Below, piece after piece: positions 42,665 through 51,523 of a DNA stretch of 64,000 nucleotides. Positions within the stretch are counted from its first letter, which is position 1; the number at the start of each line of letters is the position of its first letter. The position numbers and the translations under genes were made by a program. The notes below the pieces were generated by a model. It saw only the letters and a program-made list of their open reading frames with translations. It was not told the origin of the DNA and made no database searches. This DNA is from Dasania phycosphaerae. GTDB taxonomy: Bacteria > Pseudomonadota > Gammaproteobacteria > Pseudomonadales > Dasaniaceae. The stretch is from contig NZ_JAPTGG010000016.1 in the NCBI RefSeq assembly GCF_026891035.1, positions 1 through 64,000 of the forward strand. Direction: 5' to 3'.

Positions 42665-45022
42665 ATGAGTTCAGTCAATACGGAGTCTGGCAAACCAGAG
42701 TGTCATGGAGATGCGGAGAGTCGTATACACCATCACCGCCATAACAACGCCTCTGGCCATCAAGCTAATACTGATAGCACGGAACATCAGGACCTGATTA
42801 TTGAAGGTGCCGGCTGCGCTAGTTGCGTGGGCAAAATCGAATCGGCATTGAAACAGGTGACAGGTGTGACTGCAGCCGAAATGAATTTCGCTCAACGTAC
42901 CGTGAGCGTAACAGGCAATGCTGCGGTCGCCGAGTTAATCAATGCGGTAGAGAAAGCTGGCTATAACGCCAAAGTTAGTACAGCCGAAAACGACGAGGAT
43001 GCGCTGGACGAAAAGGAAAAAGCCGACTGGGCTTATTATAAAAAGTTGATGCGCGAAATGACCATCGCATTATCCCTTGGGGTACCGCTGATGATTTACA
43101 GTGTTACCGTAGGAGAGATGACAGTGGGCACCACCGGCGAGCGTATCGCCTGGTTGATTGTTGGTTTGCTGACGCTGGGGGTCATGGTATTTTCCGGCAA
43201 GCACTTTTTTGTCGGCGCATGGCAATCCTTTAAAAATCATTCTGCCAATATGGATACCCTGATTGCGCTGGGCACCGGCACGGCTTGGGTTTACTCCATG
43301 GTGGTGGTATTCGTGCCCGAAATGGTTCCGGAAATGGCTCGTCATGTCTATTTCGAAGCTTCGGCTATGATCATTGGCCTAATTGATCTGGGGCTTGCGC
43401 TGGAATTAAAAGCGCGTGGCCGCACTTCGGAAGCGATCAAGCGCTTGATCGGCTTACAGCCAAAAACCGCACGGGTGGTTCGTGACAATAAAGAGCTGGA
43501 TATCGCTATCGACCAGGTGTTGTTAAACGATGTAGTACGGGTGCGCCCTGGTGAAAAAATTCCTGTTGATGGTGAAGTCATTGAAGGTCATACAGCAATC
43601 GACGAATCCATGCTGACCGGTGAACCCATGCCTGTTGAAAAAGCCGTGGGCGATACCTTGGCGGCAGGTACCATCAACAAAACCGGTTCTATTTTGTTCA
43701 AAGCCACTCGTGTGGGTAAAGACACGGCGCTGGCGCAAATCATCAATATGGTCAAGCGCGCGCAGAATTCAAAACCTCCTATTGGGCGCCTAGCAGATGT
43801 GATTTCTGCCTATTTTGTGCCAGTGGTCATGATTATTGCAGTGAGCAGTGCATTGGTTTGGTTGAATTTTGGGCCAGACCCTGCAGTTGCTTACGCAATA
43901 GTGTCGGCAACTACCGTGTTGATAATTGCTTGTCCTTGCGCCTTAGGGTTGGCGACGCCGATGTCAGTGATGGTCGGGGTTGGCAAGGCAGCTGAAGCCG
44001 GTGTGCTGATTCGCAACGGCGAAGCACTACAAACCGCATCGAAAATTACCGCCATGATTTTGGATAAAACCGGCACCATCACCTTGGGTGCGCCAAAAGT
44101 AACAGATGTAATTATTGCCGGAAAGTACGACGAGCAAACCGTGTTGCAACTGGCGGCAACATTGGAAAGCGGCTCCGAACATCCATTGGCGATGGCGATA
44201 GTGGAATCTGCCCAAGAACGGAATTTGCAGCGCGACATCGAAACAGGAAAAGTATCCAACTTTAACGCCATCGCAGGTCATGGCGTGGAAGCAGAAGTGG
44301 ATGGCAAGACGCTATTGTTTGGCAATGAGAAGCTGATGCGCGAGCGCGGTATCGATCTGGGCAACTTTGTTGAAAAAGCACAAGTTTTAGCCGCCGATGC
44401 CAAAACGCCGATGTACTTTGCCATCGACAATATCTTTGCGGCGATTATCGCTGTGGCTGATCCCATTAAAGACGATTCTATCGCTGCTATTAAGCGCTTA
44501 CAACACAGCGGTATTCGTGTGGTAATGCTCACCGGTGATAACCGCGATACCGCCAAAGCCGTTGCCAACAAAGCCGGCATTACCGAGTTTTTTGCGGAGG
44601 TACTGCCGGAAGAAAAATCTAAAAAAGTTCAAGAGCTGCAAATGCAGGGCGAAATTGTCGGCATGACTGGCGATGGCATTAATGATGCGCCCGCACTTGC
44701 TATTGCCAATGTGGGCTTTGCTATCGGTACCGGAACGGATGTCGCTATTGAAAGTGCTGACATTACCTTGATGCGCGGCTCGCTGCACGGTCTTGCCGAC
44801 GCCATCGCCGTTAGCAAAGCGACACTGCGCAATATTAAACAGAATCTCTTTGGCGCCTTTATTTACAACGCTGCGGGTGTGCCCTTCGCGGCCGGTGTGT
44901 TGTATCCATTTTTTGGATTGTTGCTTAGCCCAGTCATTGCCGGTGCTGCGATGGCATTCTCATCGCTTACGGTGGTGAGCAACGCCAATCGCTTGCGATT
45001 ATTTAAAGCTCAAGAACATTAA
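42665..45022 (+). CDS. copA: Copper-exporting P1B-type ATPase
   Basis: 785 residues. A His-rich N-terminus (HHHRHNN) and one HMA domain with GAGCASCVGKIE (C51/C54). Eight membrane helices; CPCALGLATP in helix 6 (about 424), DKTGTIT phosphorylation site (about 466), GDGINDAPAL hinge and the C-terminal AFSSLTVVSNANRLRL, the Cu(I) P1B-1 signature. It pumps Cu(I) or Ag(I) from cytoplasm to periplasm. It is the third gene of the MerR-controlled operon. It shares only a name with the multicopper oxidase CopA at 61774. Confidence 0.93.
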   Translation: MSSVNTESGKPECHGDAESRIHHHRHNNASGHQANTDSTEHQDLIIEGAGCASCVGKIESALKQVTGVTAAEMNFAQRTVSVTGNAAVAELINAVEKAGYNAKVSTAENDEDALDEKEKADWAYYKKLMREMTIALSLGVPLMIYSVTVGEMTVGTTGERIAWLIVGLLTLGVMVFSGKHFFVGAWQSFKNHSANMDTLIALGTGTAWVYSMVVVFVPEMVPEMARHVYFEASAMIIGLIDLGLALELKARGRTSEAIKRLIGLQPKTARVVRDNKELDIAIDQVLLNDVVRVRPGEKIPVDGEVIEGHTAIDESMLTGEPMPVEKAVGDTLAAGTINKTGSILFKATRVGKDTALAQIINMVKRAQNSKPPIGRLADVISAYFVPVVMIIAVSSALVWLNFGPDPAVAYAIVSATTVLIIACPCALGLATPMSVMVGVGKAAEAGVLIRNGEALQTASKITAMILDKTGTITLGAPKVTDVIIAGKYDEQTVLQLAATLESGSEHPLAMAIVESAQERNLQRDIETGKVSNFNAIAGHGVEAEVDGKTLLFGNEKLMRERGIDLGNFVEKAQVLAADAKTPMYFAIDNIFAAIIAVADPIKDDSIAAIKRLQHSGIRVVMLTGDNRDTAKAVANKAGITEFFAEVLPEEKSKKVQELQMQGEIVGMTGDGINDAPALAIANVGFAIGTGTDVAIESADITLMRGSLHGLADAIAVSKATLRNIKQNLFGAFIYNAAGVPFAAGVLYPFFGLLLSPVIAGAAMAFSSLTVVSNANRLRLFKAQEH

Positions 45023-45034
45023 CAGGAGAGAAAT

Positions 45035-45388
45035 ATGTTAATCATCAATATTGCAGGCGTTGTATTGATCGCGTTAATTGTTTGGTGGTTCTGGCTATAC
45101 AAGCCGAAAGAATCAGAGCTGGATGGAAATGATTTGGTGGTTATTGTTGAAAACGGTATCTACTCACCGTCGCGCATTAAAGTGAGCGCCGGAAGTCCGA
45201 TAGCAATTAAATTTTTGCGTAAGGATCAATCGCCTTGCTCTGAGGCGTTACTGATACCGGATCTACAAATCAGCGATACGTTGCCGCTTAATAAAGTGAA
45301 GGTCATCCAACTTCCGGCGTTGTCCTCTGGGGAGTATGCCTTTCACTGTCAGATGCAGATGTATCGTGGGCAGATCACTGTGCAATAA
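45035..45388 (+). CDS. Membrane-anchored cupredoxin-domain protein
   Basis: 117 residues. An N-terminal helix (about 3-22) anchors a small beta-domain: VVIVENGIYSPSRIKVSAGSPI, DQSPCSEALLIPDL and a C-terminal FHCQMQMYRGQITV. The Cys, His and Met positions resemble a plastocyanin-type copper site (C-H-M), spread over two loops. It likely binds copper at the periplasmic face of the membrane. It lies 12 bases after copA in the same operon. Confidence 0.8.
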   Translation: MLIINIAGVVLIALIVWWFWLYKPKESELDGNDLVVIVENGIYSPSRIKVSAGSPIAIKFLRKDQSPCSEALLIPDLQISDTLPLNKVKVIQLPALSSGEYAFHCQMQMYRGQITVQ

Positions 45389-45411
45389 ATACGATGGAGT
45401 AGCATAGGAAT

Positions 45412-45750
45412 ATGATTATCAACAAGGTCACCGCCATCTTTGATGATTTGCGCCTCAAAGAGGTGGAATCGGCACTCAAGCAACACGGCGTGAAAGGCTT
45501 TACCTTACTCCCCGTGCACGGAAGAGGTTATTACTTCGATAGCTTTAACGAAAATCATTTGATCAAGCATATTCAGATGGAGATTTATACGAAGGCGGAT
45601 CACGCGAAAGCCATCGCGCAGCTAATTGTGGATACGGCACATGTTGACGCCGACAGCGAAGGATTAGTCTGCATTGTTCCTGTGAATGATCTGCTGTGGA
45701 TGCACGATAAGCGCAGTGCAAGTGGAGACGACTTTCAGTTCCGCGTTTAA
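45412..45750 (+). CDS. PII-like protein of the copper operon
   Basis: 112 residues. A GlnB-type fold: MIINKVTAIFDDLRLKEVESALKQHGVKG at the start, a T-loop-like HGRGYYFDSFNENH and a C-terminal HAKAIAQLIVDTAHVDADSEGLVCIVPV. It differs strongly from the PII-like protein at 24031, so the two are not a recent duplication. In copper islands such proteins may sense metal or a nucleotide; the true role is not known. Confidence 0.78.
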   Translation: MIINKVTAIFDDLRLKEVESALKQHGVKGFTLLPVHGRGYYFDSFNENHLIKHIQMEIYTKADHAKAIAQLIVDTAHVDADSEGLVCIVPVNDLLWMHDKRSASGDDFQFRV

Positions 45751-45782
45751 TTTTGATTTCACTTTTAATAGGACGGTGAGTT

Positions 45783-46085
45783 ATGAGTACGAAAAAAACA
45801 TCATTTTGGTTAACCCCCAAAGGCTTGGCCGCCATGGGACTCATTGGTGCTGCCACTTACTTTTTGTTGATTGAACACCGACAGCATGTATGGCAGTACT
45901 TGCCCTTTCTGATTCTATTGGCCTGCCCCTTTATGCATATATTTATGCATGGAGGCCACGGCGGCCACAGTGACCATGACAACCACGGAGAACTTGGTGA
46001 TGCGGAAGAAGGGAAGATTGACCAAGATGCTTATCAGCAGGGCTTGGAAGAAGGGCGTAAGCAGGCAGAGCATCATCACCACTAA
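45783..46085 (+). CDS. DUF2933-like small membrane protein
   Basis: 100 residues. One or two membrane helices (about 15-55) with the conserved PFLILLACPFMHIFMHGGHGGHS, then an acidic linker and a terminal HHHH. This is the DUF2933 pattern, found in copper-resistance islands. The many His and Met suggest metal binding at the membrane. Function unknown. Same operon as copA. Confidence 0.85.
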   Translation: MSTKKTSFWLTPKGLAAMGLIGAATYFLLIEHRQHVWQYLPFLILLACPFMHIFMHGGHGGHSDHDNHGELGDAEEGKIDQDAYQQGLEEGRKQAEHHHH

Positions 46086-46112
46086 TACAAAAAATGACAG
46101 GAGCAATACATA

Positions 46113-46763
46113 ATGCACGGTGACTCTGCGTACGGTCTTTGGACCCTAGTTATTCTTAATTCAGCGATTTTCATCTTTTTTGCGTTTAGCTTTACCAAAC
46201 CGAAAACAAAAATGGATTGGCGAAGTTTTGGCGCTTTCTCAGCTTTTATAGTGGCTTTGTTTACGGAAATGTATGGCTTCCCGCTAACGATCTATTTCTT
46301 TTCCGGCTGGCTGGCGGAAAAATATCCCGGCGTAGATTTTCTTGCCCATGAAAACGGTCATTTGTTACACACCATTTTAGGGTTTGAAGGCAACGCCCAC
46401 TGGGATCCGTTACATATAGCTAGCAATGTATTGATCATTCTGGGGTTCTTTTTATTATCAGCGGCCTGGAACGTTTTGCATAAGGCACAGCAAACTCGCT
46501 CTTTGGCCACCACCGGCTGGTATGCCCGTTGTCGACACCCTCAATATGTTGCCTTCATCATAATTATGTTCGGATTCCTGTTGCAGTGGCCAACGCTACC
46601 TACTCTAGTGATGTTTCCAATATTGGTCGTTGTGTATGTACGGTTAGCGAAACGCGAGGAACAAATGGCGGTGAAGGAGTTTGGTGATGAATACCTTCGC
46701 TATATGGAAACCACCCCGGCGTGGGTTCCTACATTCAAAATTAATAAATCTGAAACAGTATGA
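46113..46763 (+). CDS. ICMT-like membrane methyltransferase (first copy)
   Basis: 216 residues with about five membrane helices. The C-terminal part shows GWYARCRHPQYVAFIIIMFG and VYVRLAKREEQMAVKEFGDEYLRYM, the isoprenylcysteine methyltransferase-like (ICMT/PEMT) signature: RHPQY and an EE-x9-E site for S-adenosylmethionine. The substrate in bacteria is unknown. A second copy is at 57878-58537; both carry EMYGFPLTIYxxS near the middle. Frequent neighbour of copper-resistance genes. Confidence 0.82.
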   Translation: MHGDSAYGLWTLVILNSAIFIFFAFSFTKPKTKMDWRSFGAFSAFIVALFTEMYGFPLTIYFFSGWLAEKYPGVDFLAHENGHLLHTILGFEGNAHWDPLHIASNVLIILGFFLLSAAWNVLHKAQQTRSLATTGWYARCRHPQYVAFIIIMFGFLLQWPTLPTLVMFPILVVVYVRLAKREEQMAVKEFGDEYLRYMETTPAWVPTFKINKSETV

Positions 46764-46773
46764 GGATGAATCC

Positions 46774-47253
46774 ATGAATAAACTAATACCCGCACTCGTT
46801 ATTTCAACACTATTGATTTCCCCGGTACATGCCGAAGCTGAACATCAACACCGCAGCGATATTAAAGACCAAAATATGCAATGCGAAATGATGGCAATGA
46901 TGAGCCATGAAAAGATGATGGCTATGCATGAGTACATGCAAAAAATGCAGGAAATGATGGCGAAAATAAAAGTTGAAATCGACCCGGAAAAACGTCAACA
47001 GTTGATGCAGGTGCATATGCAGGCCATGCAAGAGGGCATGAAAACGATGCATGGTGGCATGAGTAAAGACACGGTTATAGATAAAAATATGACCATGGCT
47101 AAAGACAATCCATTAAACATGGGCGGCATGGATATGATGACGCGCATGGAAATGATGGAACAACGAATGGGTATGATGCAGATGATGATGGGGCAGATGA
47201 TGGACCATGAGTCGGAGTCCAAGAAAGCCCTCATCCATAAGCACAAAAAATAA
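46774..47253 (+). CDS. Met/His-rich periplasmic protein
   Basis: 159 residues from the ATG at 46774 with GAGGA at 46763-46767; the longer frame from 46681 lies in the methyltransferase gene. Signal peptide about 1-18 (ending VHAEAE). Very rich in Met (roughly one in four) and His: MMAMMSHEKMMAMHEYM, KTMHGGMSKD and MMQMMMGQMMDHE. Met clusters bind Cu(I)/Ag(I), so a periplasmic copper sponge is likely. Same operon as copA. Confidence 0.8.
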   Translation: MNKLIPALVISTLLISPVHAEAEHQHRSDIKDQNMQCEMMAMMSHEKMMAMHEYMQKMQEMMAKIKVEIDPEKRQQLMQVHMQAMQEGMKTMHGGMSKDTVIDKNMTMAKDNPLNMGGMDMMTRMEMMEQRMGMMQMMMGQMMDHESESKKALIHKHKK

Positions 47254-47294
47254 ATAAGGCGGCACCTCAGCGCCTCAGTTTAAGGAGAAATACT

Positions 47295-47642
47295 ATGAGC
47301 GAACATCGATTAGGTATCAATCCAGGTTTTCTGACCAAGCATACTTTTGGCCTAAGCGGGCTAAATGAAAGCAACACCCAAGCGATCGCTGTGGAGCTAG
47401 ATGAGCTCCCCTGTGTGGACGGTGTTTGGCTGAATAGGAAAAAAGAGAGCCTAAAAATTGCGTATGACGCCTCCCACCACAATGTAGATGAAATGATAGC
47501 CATTATCGAAAAGCATGGTGCGAAGGTTAAAGACAGCTGGTGGAGCCGCACAAAGCTTGGCTGGCAGCGGCAAACGGACGAAAACATCAAGGATAACGCA
47601 AAACATGAGGCGCATTGCTGCAACAAAATGCCACCTCATTAA
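47295..47642 (+). CDS. HMA-like small protein lacking the CxxC motif
   Basis: 115 residues. The middle part (about 17-75) follows the ferredoxin-like heavy-metal-associated pattern, with AVELDELPCVDGVWLNRKKESLKIAYDA, but the usual CxxC is missing. The tail has HEAHCCNKMPPH, which could bind metal instead. No signal peptide, so it is likely cytoplasmic. It recurs in copper islands with the same neighbours; the function is unknown. Confidence 0.65.
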   Translation: MSEHRLGINPGFLTKHTFGLSGLNESNTQAIAVELDELPCVDGVWLNRKKESLKIAYDASHHNVDEMIAIIEKHGAKVKDSWWSRTKLGWQRQTDENIKDNAKHEAHCCNKMPPH

Positions 47643-47654
47643 GAGAGGAGTTCA

Positions 47655-48038
47655 ATGAGTGATAAAAAATATCGGTTAGGGGTGGCAGAGATCAATCTGG
47701 TCATGCGCCATCTAAAACTTGAGCCTGTTGTGCCTTGTGATATGCAAGTGGTCATCGCACAGATCGATCAGCTTTACGATCTCGATGCCAATTCATTTGA
47801 GGAGAAGCTCCATATTATGACTATCGCCTACGACGCATTACGAGTTTGTCTGGTTGGTATTGTAGGCCTGCTCAAACATACGGTGGAAATTAGCTATCAT
47901 CTGGGGACGTATTTTAAAGAAGGTTATTACAAATTTCTCGATCAAAACGTTAAAGACAGCGCCGGCTATGAGCCTTGGAGTTGTCATAAGCGACTATCCG
48001 GTAGATGGGTCTACCCAAATAATGGAGATAAGTTATGA
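47655..48038 (+). CDS. Conserved operon protein of unknown function
   Basis: 127 residues, soluble, helical, without signal peptide. Features: GVAEINLVMRHLKLEPVVPCDM, AYDALRVCLVGIVGLLKHTVE and a tail with GYEPWSCHKRLSG. No family recognised. The stop overlaps the porin gene by four bases, so it is part of the copper operon. Confidence 0.6.
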   Translation: MSDKKYRLGVAEINLVMRHLKLEPVVPCDMQVVIAQIDQLYDLDANSFEEKLHIMTIAYDALRVCLVGIVGLLKHTVEISYHLGTYFKEGYYKFLDQNVKDSAGYEPWSCHKRLSGRWVYPNNGDKL

Positions 48039-49288
48039 AACTAAAAAAAATAGCAAGAAGTATCATGTTCACAGTCGCCGCTGTAACGGTTTCAACGGCG
48101 GTATTTGCGGAGCCAGCTGTTGAAGGGTTAGCAGATCGCTTGGAGCGTATGCAACAGGAAATGGATGTACTTAAACAACAGCTTAAAAATAGCGCGACCA
48201 AAGAGGAGGTTCAAGTTATCAAGCAAGATGTCGCTACCGCTGGCGAATGGTTACAGCCTGATACCCTAATCCATATGGCCGGTTATGCCGATGTGGGATA
48301 CACCGATACTGAGTCGGCTGACGGTAGTTTTAATGTCGGAACTTTCGCGCCTATTTTTCATTTTCAGTACCGTGATTTAGTGATGCTGGAGGCGGAGCTG
48401 GAGATTGAAGTGGGTGATGATGGCGATACTGAGACGGCTTTGGAGTACCTGACAATCGACTGGTTTATGAACGATTATATGATCTTGGTAGGAGGGAAGT
48501 TTTTGAGTCCTGTTGGGCAATTCCGCCAAAATTTACACCCGTCCTGGATTAATAAACTTCCTTCGGCACCACCAGGATTTGGTCACGATGGTGCCGCGCC
48601 AGTATCTGACGTGGGATTCCAACTACGCGGTGGATTTCCTATCGGAAGCGTTCGCACCAACTACGCGCTCTATGTGAGTAATGGTCCAGAGCTAGTTGCT
48701 GAGATGGAAGAAGAGGATGGCGAAATTGAGTTTGAACTTGATGGCGTTGAAGCAGAGGGTTTCGGTTCAGATAGTGATGGTGAGAAAGTCGTAGGTGGTC
48801 GATTGGGTTTCATTCCCTTTGCAGGGTTTGAGCTAGGCATTTCCGCTGCTAGCGGCCAAGCCACAGTCACGTCAATTCATGAGGGGGATAGCAGTCTACT
48901 CGGTGGTGAGCGTGCGCGTGATTATGATGTGATTGGAGCTGATTTTAATTGGCAATACAACGCTTTTAATCTACGCGGCGAATATGTAGAGACTGAGGTT
49001 GGTGCTGATACCGGTAGTGGTACTACCGCATCAAATGGTGCTACCTGGGATACTTGGTACACTCAGGGAGCCTATCGGTTAAATCAAACAAAATGGGAAT
49101 TGGTGGCCCGTTATACCGATTTCGATTCGCCTCATAACAGTCAAGATCAGCAACAGTGGGCACTAGGCGCGAACTACCTCTTCACCAATAGCTTTATCGG
49201 AAAGTTCAGTTATGAATTTAACGATGGAGAAAATGGTAGCGCCGCCGATGATAACCGATTTTTGTTTCAGATGGCCTATGGTTTTTAA
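48035..49288 (+). CDS. Outer-membrane porin with N-terminal coiled coil
   Basis: 417 residues with a signal peptide (about 1-26, ending AVFAEP), a coiled coil (about 30-65, LADRLERMQQEMDVLKQQLK) and then a beta-barrel ending in the terminal FQMAYGF, with the C-terminal Phe typical of outer-membrane barrels. The layout resembles OprO/OprP- or CarO-like porins. It has an acidic insert (EEEDGEIEFELDGVEAEG). In this operon it may let metal chelates or electron donors cross the outer membrane; that is an inference. Confidence 0.78.
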   Translation: MKLKKIARSIMFTVAAVTVSTAVFAEPAVEGLADRLERMQQEMDVLKQQLKNSATKEEVQVIKQDVATAGEWLQPDTLIHMAGYADVGYTDTESADGSFNVGTFAPIFHFQYRDLVMLEAELEIEVGDDGDTETALEYLTIDWFMNDYMILVGGKFLSPVGQFRQNLHPSWINKLPSAPPGFGHDGAAPVSDVGFQLRGGFPIGSVRTNYALYVSNGPELVAEMEEEDGEIEFELDGVEAEGFGSDSDGEKVVGGRLGFIPFAGFELGISAASGQATVTSIHEGDSSLLGGERARDYDVIGADFNWQYNAFNLRGEYVETEVGADTGSGTTASNGATWDTWYTQGAYRLNQTKWELVARYTDFDSPHNSQDQQQWALGANYLFTNSFIGKFSYEFNDGENGSAADDNRFLFQMAYGF

Positions 49289-49318
49289 TTAAAGGACTTC
49301 TAACAGAGGGTAATAGTA

Positions 49319-49948
49319 ATGAAAATTGCAATTAGAAAAAGTATTTATAACAACGGTAAAATGATGATTTTGTTTTTGGTTGTTGGCATGGTATCCCCAT
49401 GGGTGATGGCGTTTGATTATCCAGAAGCAGGAGATTTTGCCAACGGCAGTAAGGCCTGGTCAGAAAATTGCGCGCGTTGCCACAATATGCGTAACCCAAG
49501 CGATCTTCGCGACGACCAGTGGGTCACGACTGTCTTTCATATGCGAGCAAGGGCGGGGCTTACCGGGCAGGAGAGTCGTGACATCTTAACTTTTTTGCAA
49601 GGTTCGAATGCCAAAGTGAAAAAGGAAAGACAGATTATTGCTAAGCCACTAGCAGTATCGATGCCAGCAACTCAATCTGGGAAAAGTATCTATGAGAAAA
49701 ACTGTGTAGCTTGTCATGGTGTAAATGGCAAAGGAAGTTTGCCTGGAGTGCCTGACTTTACTGCCAAAAATGGTCGCTTATTGAAGAGTGACAGGGAGCT
49801 GCTCAGTAATATTATCAACGGTTTTCAAAGCCCAGGTAGTTCGATGCCTATGCCGCCAAAAGGTGGAAATAGCAGTCTGGCAGAAGGTGATATTCAAGCA
49901 GTAGTGACGTACATAAGGGCTGCCTTTGGTCGTAAAGGCGTGGAATAG
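49319..49948 (+). CDS. Dihaem cytochrome c
   Basis: 209 residues with an N-terminal signal (about 1-31). Two haem-binding motifs: CARCH (51-55) with NMRNPSDLRDDQW, and CVACH (129-133) with GVNGKGSLPGVPDFT; possible Met ligands include PMPPKGG. Periplasmic electron carrier. Last intact gene of the copper operon; the porin gene ends 30 bases upstream. Just after it gene remnants begin. Confidence 0.88.
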   Translation: MKIAIRKSIYNNGKMMILFLVVGMVSPWVMAFDYPEAGDFANGSKAWSENCARCHNMRNPSDLRDDQWVTTVFHMRARAGLTGQESRDILTFLQGSNAKVKKERQIIAKPLAVSMPATQSGKSIYEKNCVACHGVNGKGSLPGVPDFTAKNGRLLKSDRELLSNIINGFQSPGSSMPMPPKGGNSSLAEGDIQAVVTYIRAAFGRKGVE

Positions 49949-49950
49949 CG

Positions 49951-50061
49951 ATGAAACCATTAATGCTTGCAGCAGCAGATGCGCAAACGGTTATCGACAT
50001 GGGCATCGACACCCATCAAGAGCCAATTATCTATATGCGCAGCGATTGTCATAGTTGTTAA
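49951..50061 (+). pseudogene. deoA: N-terminal remnant of a thymidine phosphorylase-like gene
   Basis: An open frame of 36 codons begins two bases after the cytochrome stop. It contains MGIDTHQEPIIYMRSDCHSC, which matches the conserved N-terminal start of the DeoA/AMP phosphorylase family (IDTHQEPVVYMRxDCxxC), and stops at that point. The rest of the roughly 500-residue enzyme is missing. It is best read as a truncated gene. Confidence 0.6.
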
Positions 50062-50191
50062 GCCCTCCAGCTAGGGCAATTGCGAGGAGCTGTAACGGTT
50101 TTATGACAGTGGTGGCTATTGTAAGCACGCTAACCGCAATATTTTTAAATCAGAATATCTTACGGCTCGTTCCAATATTTGCACCATACGG

Positions 50192-50311
50192 GCTGGAGCG
50201 GGACGAGTATTCATGGGCGTACTGGCACCGATGAATTTAATGGTTCCACCACACCGCTATATTGCTGGTGATGTGGTGGAAATTAGCGTGAATAAAAATG
50301 CATTGGCATGA
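50192..50311 (+). pseudogene. C-terminal remnant of a Rieske iron-sulfur protein
   Basis: A frame of 39 residues with stop: AGRVFMGVLAPMNLMVPPHRYIAGD. It lines up with the C-terminus of Rieske proteins (AGRVFKNVPAPTNLIIPPHQYL in the gene at 54177), though it differs in many positions. The cluster-binding part is absent. The stretch 50062-50191 and 50312-50369 shows no recognisable gene. Confidence 0.55.
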
Positions 50312-50369
50312 ACTTATTTGTAGCAGCAAAGAAGTTGGTGTCTTGCCCACCGAAATTGATTAATTAACC

Positions 50370-50732
50370 ATGACAAGAGATACGAATATAAGAATTAAAG
50401 CCATAGTACTTCTACCAGTTTTTGGTGTGACGGCGTTCCTGTTTCATTTTGTCTGGGAAATGTGGCAAGCGCCGTTCTATCAGGGTATGTCCGAGTCTTC
50501 ACATTGGAGTTCCGTTATTTTATGCAGCAGAGCTTCTTTGGGAGACGCGTTTATCGCGATGTTCGCCTATCTGCTAGTGGCCTGGATTTCCAGAAATTTT
50601 TCCTGGATTTATAAAATGAAAATGGGCTGGTGGTGGATGTATATCGCTACAGGATTGGGGATTACTCTAATCCTTGAATATTTAGCCACCGAGGTTTTTG
50701 TTAGGTGGAATGCTAACCGTAACCTTACTTAA
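50370..50732 (+). pseudogene. Truncated membrane protein gene
   Basis: 120 residues: LLPVFGVTAFLFHFVWEMWQAP, then ILCSRASLGDAFIAMFAYLLVAW and a third helix ending in EYLATEVFVRW. The start resembles a family of small membrane proteins in metal islands, but the last part (NANRNLT) does not belong. From 50704 the DNA reads, in another frame, as the tail of an RND pump. The gene therefore appears cut off at a recombination junction near 50700. Confidence 0.5.
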
Positions 50733-50847
50733 TTTATTGGTGTTACCGGTGATTTATAGTTTTATTTTGCAGTATCAGGAAAAAAATAGAGTGATAGCTG
50801 ATCAACTGGATTCCCAATTGCCTGCTGACGGAGGATATGTAGCATGA
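50704..50847 (+). pseudogene. C-terminal remnant of an RND efflux pump
   Basis: A 47-residue frame without its own start: GGMLTVTLLNLLVLPVIYSF, which matches the final membrane helix of CzcA-type RND pumps (GGLLTxTLLxLxVxPxIY). It ends with a stop overlapping the ATG of the next gene. It starts where the truncated membrane protein loses its frame, so the two were joined by a deletion. Confidence 0.6.
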
Positions 50848-51314
50848 TACTAGCGATCGCTTTAGCATTTAGTTTAGTCGCAGCCACGTTTGCATTTCAT
50901 TATCGTGTGTTGATATGGCTGGGATCGAATACACAGAAATTTAATCTTGAACGACAGCCGCAAGTATTGCTTATAGTCATTGCACTTTTCTTGGCGCATA
51001 TTGTTGAGATTGGTTTTTATGCACTGGTTTATAACTGGTCTGTATCGGCGCTTGATTTAGGCGTGTTCGAAGGTGCTCCAGTGGGTAGCGCAATGAATTA
51101 TGTGTATTACTCGGGAGTTATCTATACCACCTTAGGATTAGGGGATATTCAACCGCTAGGGCATATTCGTTTTATTACTGCGATGGAAGCGTTAAACGGT
51201 TTTCTTCTTATTACTTGGTCTGCGTCTTTTACGTTTCTTGCAATGGGGCGATTGTGGTCTTGGGAGAACGGCTGCAGAAATCCCAATAAAGAGAAACAAG
51301 GTAATCCTTTGTAG
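50844..51314 (+). CDS. Ion channel family protein
   Basis: 156 residues. Membrane helices at about 1-18, 40-66 and 116-140, and a pore-like motif VIYTTLGLGDIQPLGH (about 92-107), a variant of the K-channel selectivity filter TVGYGD. It is likely a two-helix cation channel of the KcsA-like pore family. The start overlaps the stop of the RND remnant; GGAGG at 50830-50834 serves as ribosome site. It appears intact amid remnants. Confidence 0.7.
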   Translation: MILAIALAFSLVAATFAFHYRVLIWLGSNTQKFNLERQPQVLLIVIALFLAHIVEIGFYALVYNWSVSALDLGVFEGAPVGSAMNYVYYSGVIYTTLGLGDIQPLGHIRFITAMEALNGFLLITWSASFTFLAMGRLWSWENGCRNPNKEKQGNPL

Positions 51315-51364
51315 GTGCATGCAAACAGATGAGCAAGTATTAAAGTAGCTAGCGTTACAAACAA

Positions 51365-51496
51365 ATGGCGATTGCTAAACAAATTCAACTGATTCACGGC
51401 GATCCTGATGCACTTGAGGGCCTGCGGGTACATTTGCAGGAAAAAACAGCATTTACAGTGGGCGTCGCGACTTATCGCAACATTTTACATCTGTAG
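51365..51496 (+). pseudogene. C-terminal remnant of a beta-CASP metallo-beta-lactamase-like nuclease
   Basis: A 43-residue frame with QIQLIHGDPDALEGLRVHLQ, the pattern of the RNA-specificity C-terminus of MBL-fold/beta-CASP proteins (VHGEPEAxxxL). The rest of the protein is absent. It lies in the scrap-rich stretch and is likely a gene tail. Confidence 0.45.
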
Positions 51497-51523
51497 TCAA
51501 TCAAAATACTGGAGGAAATAATT

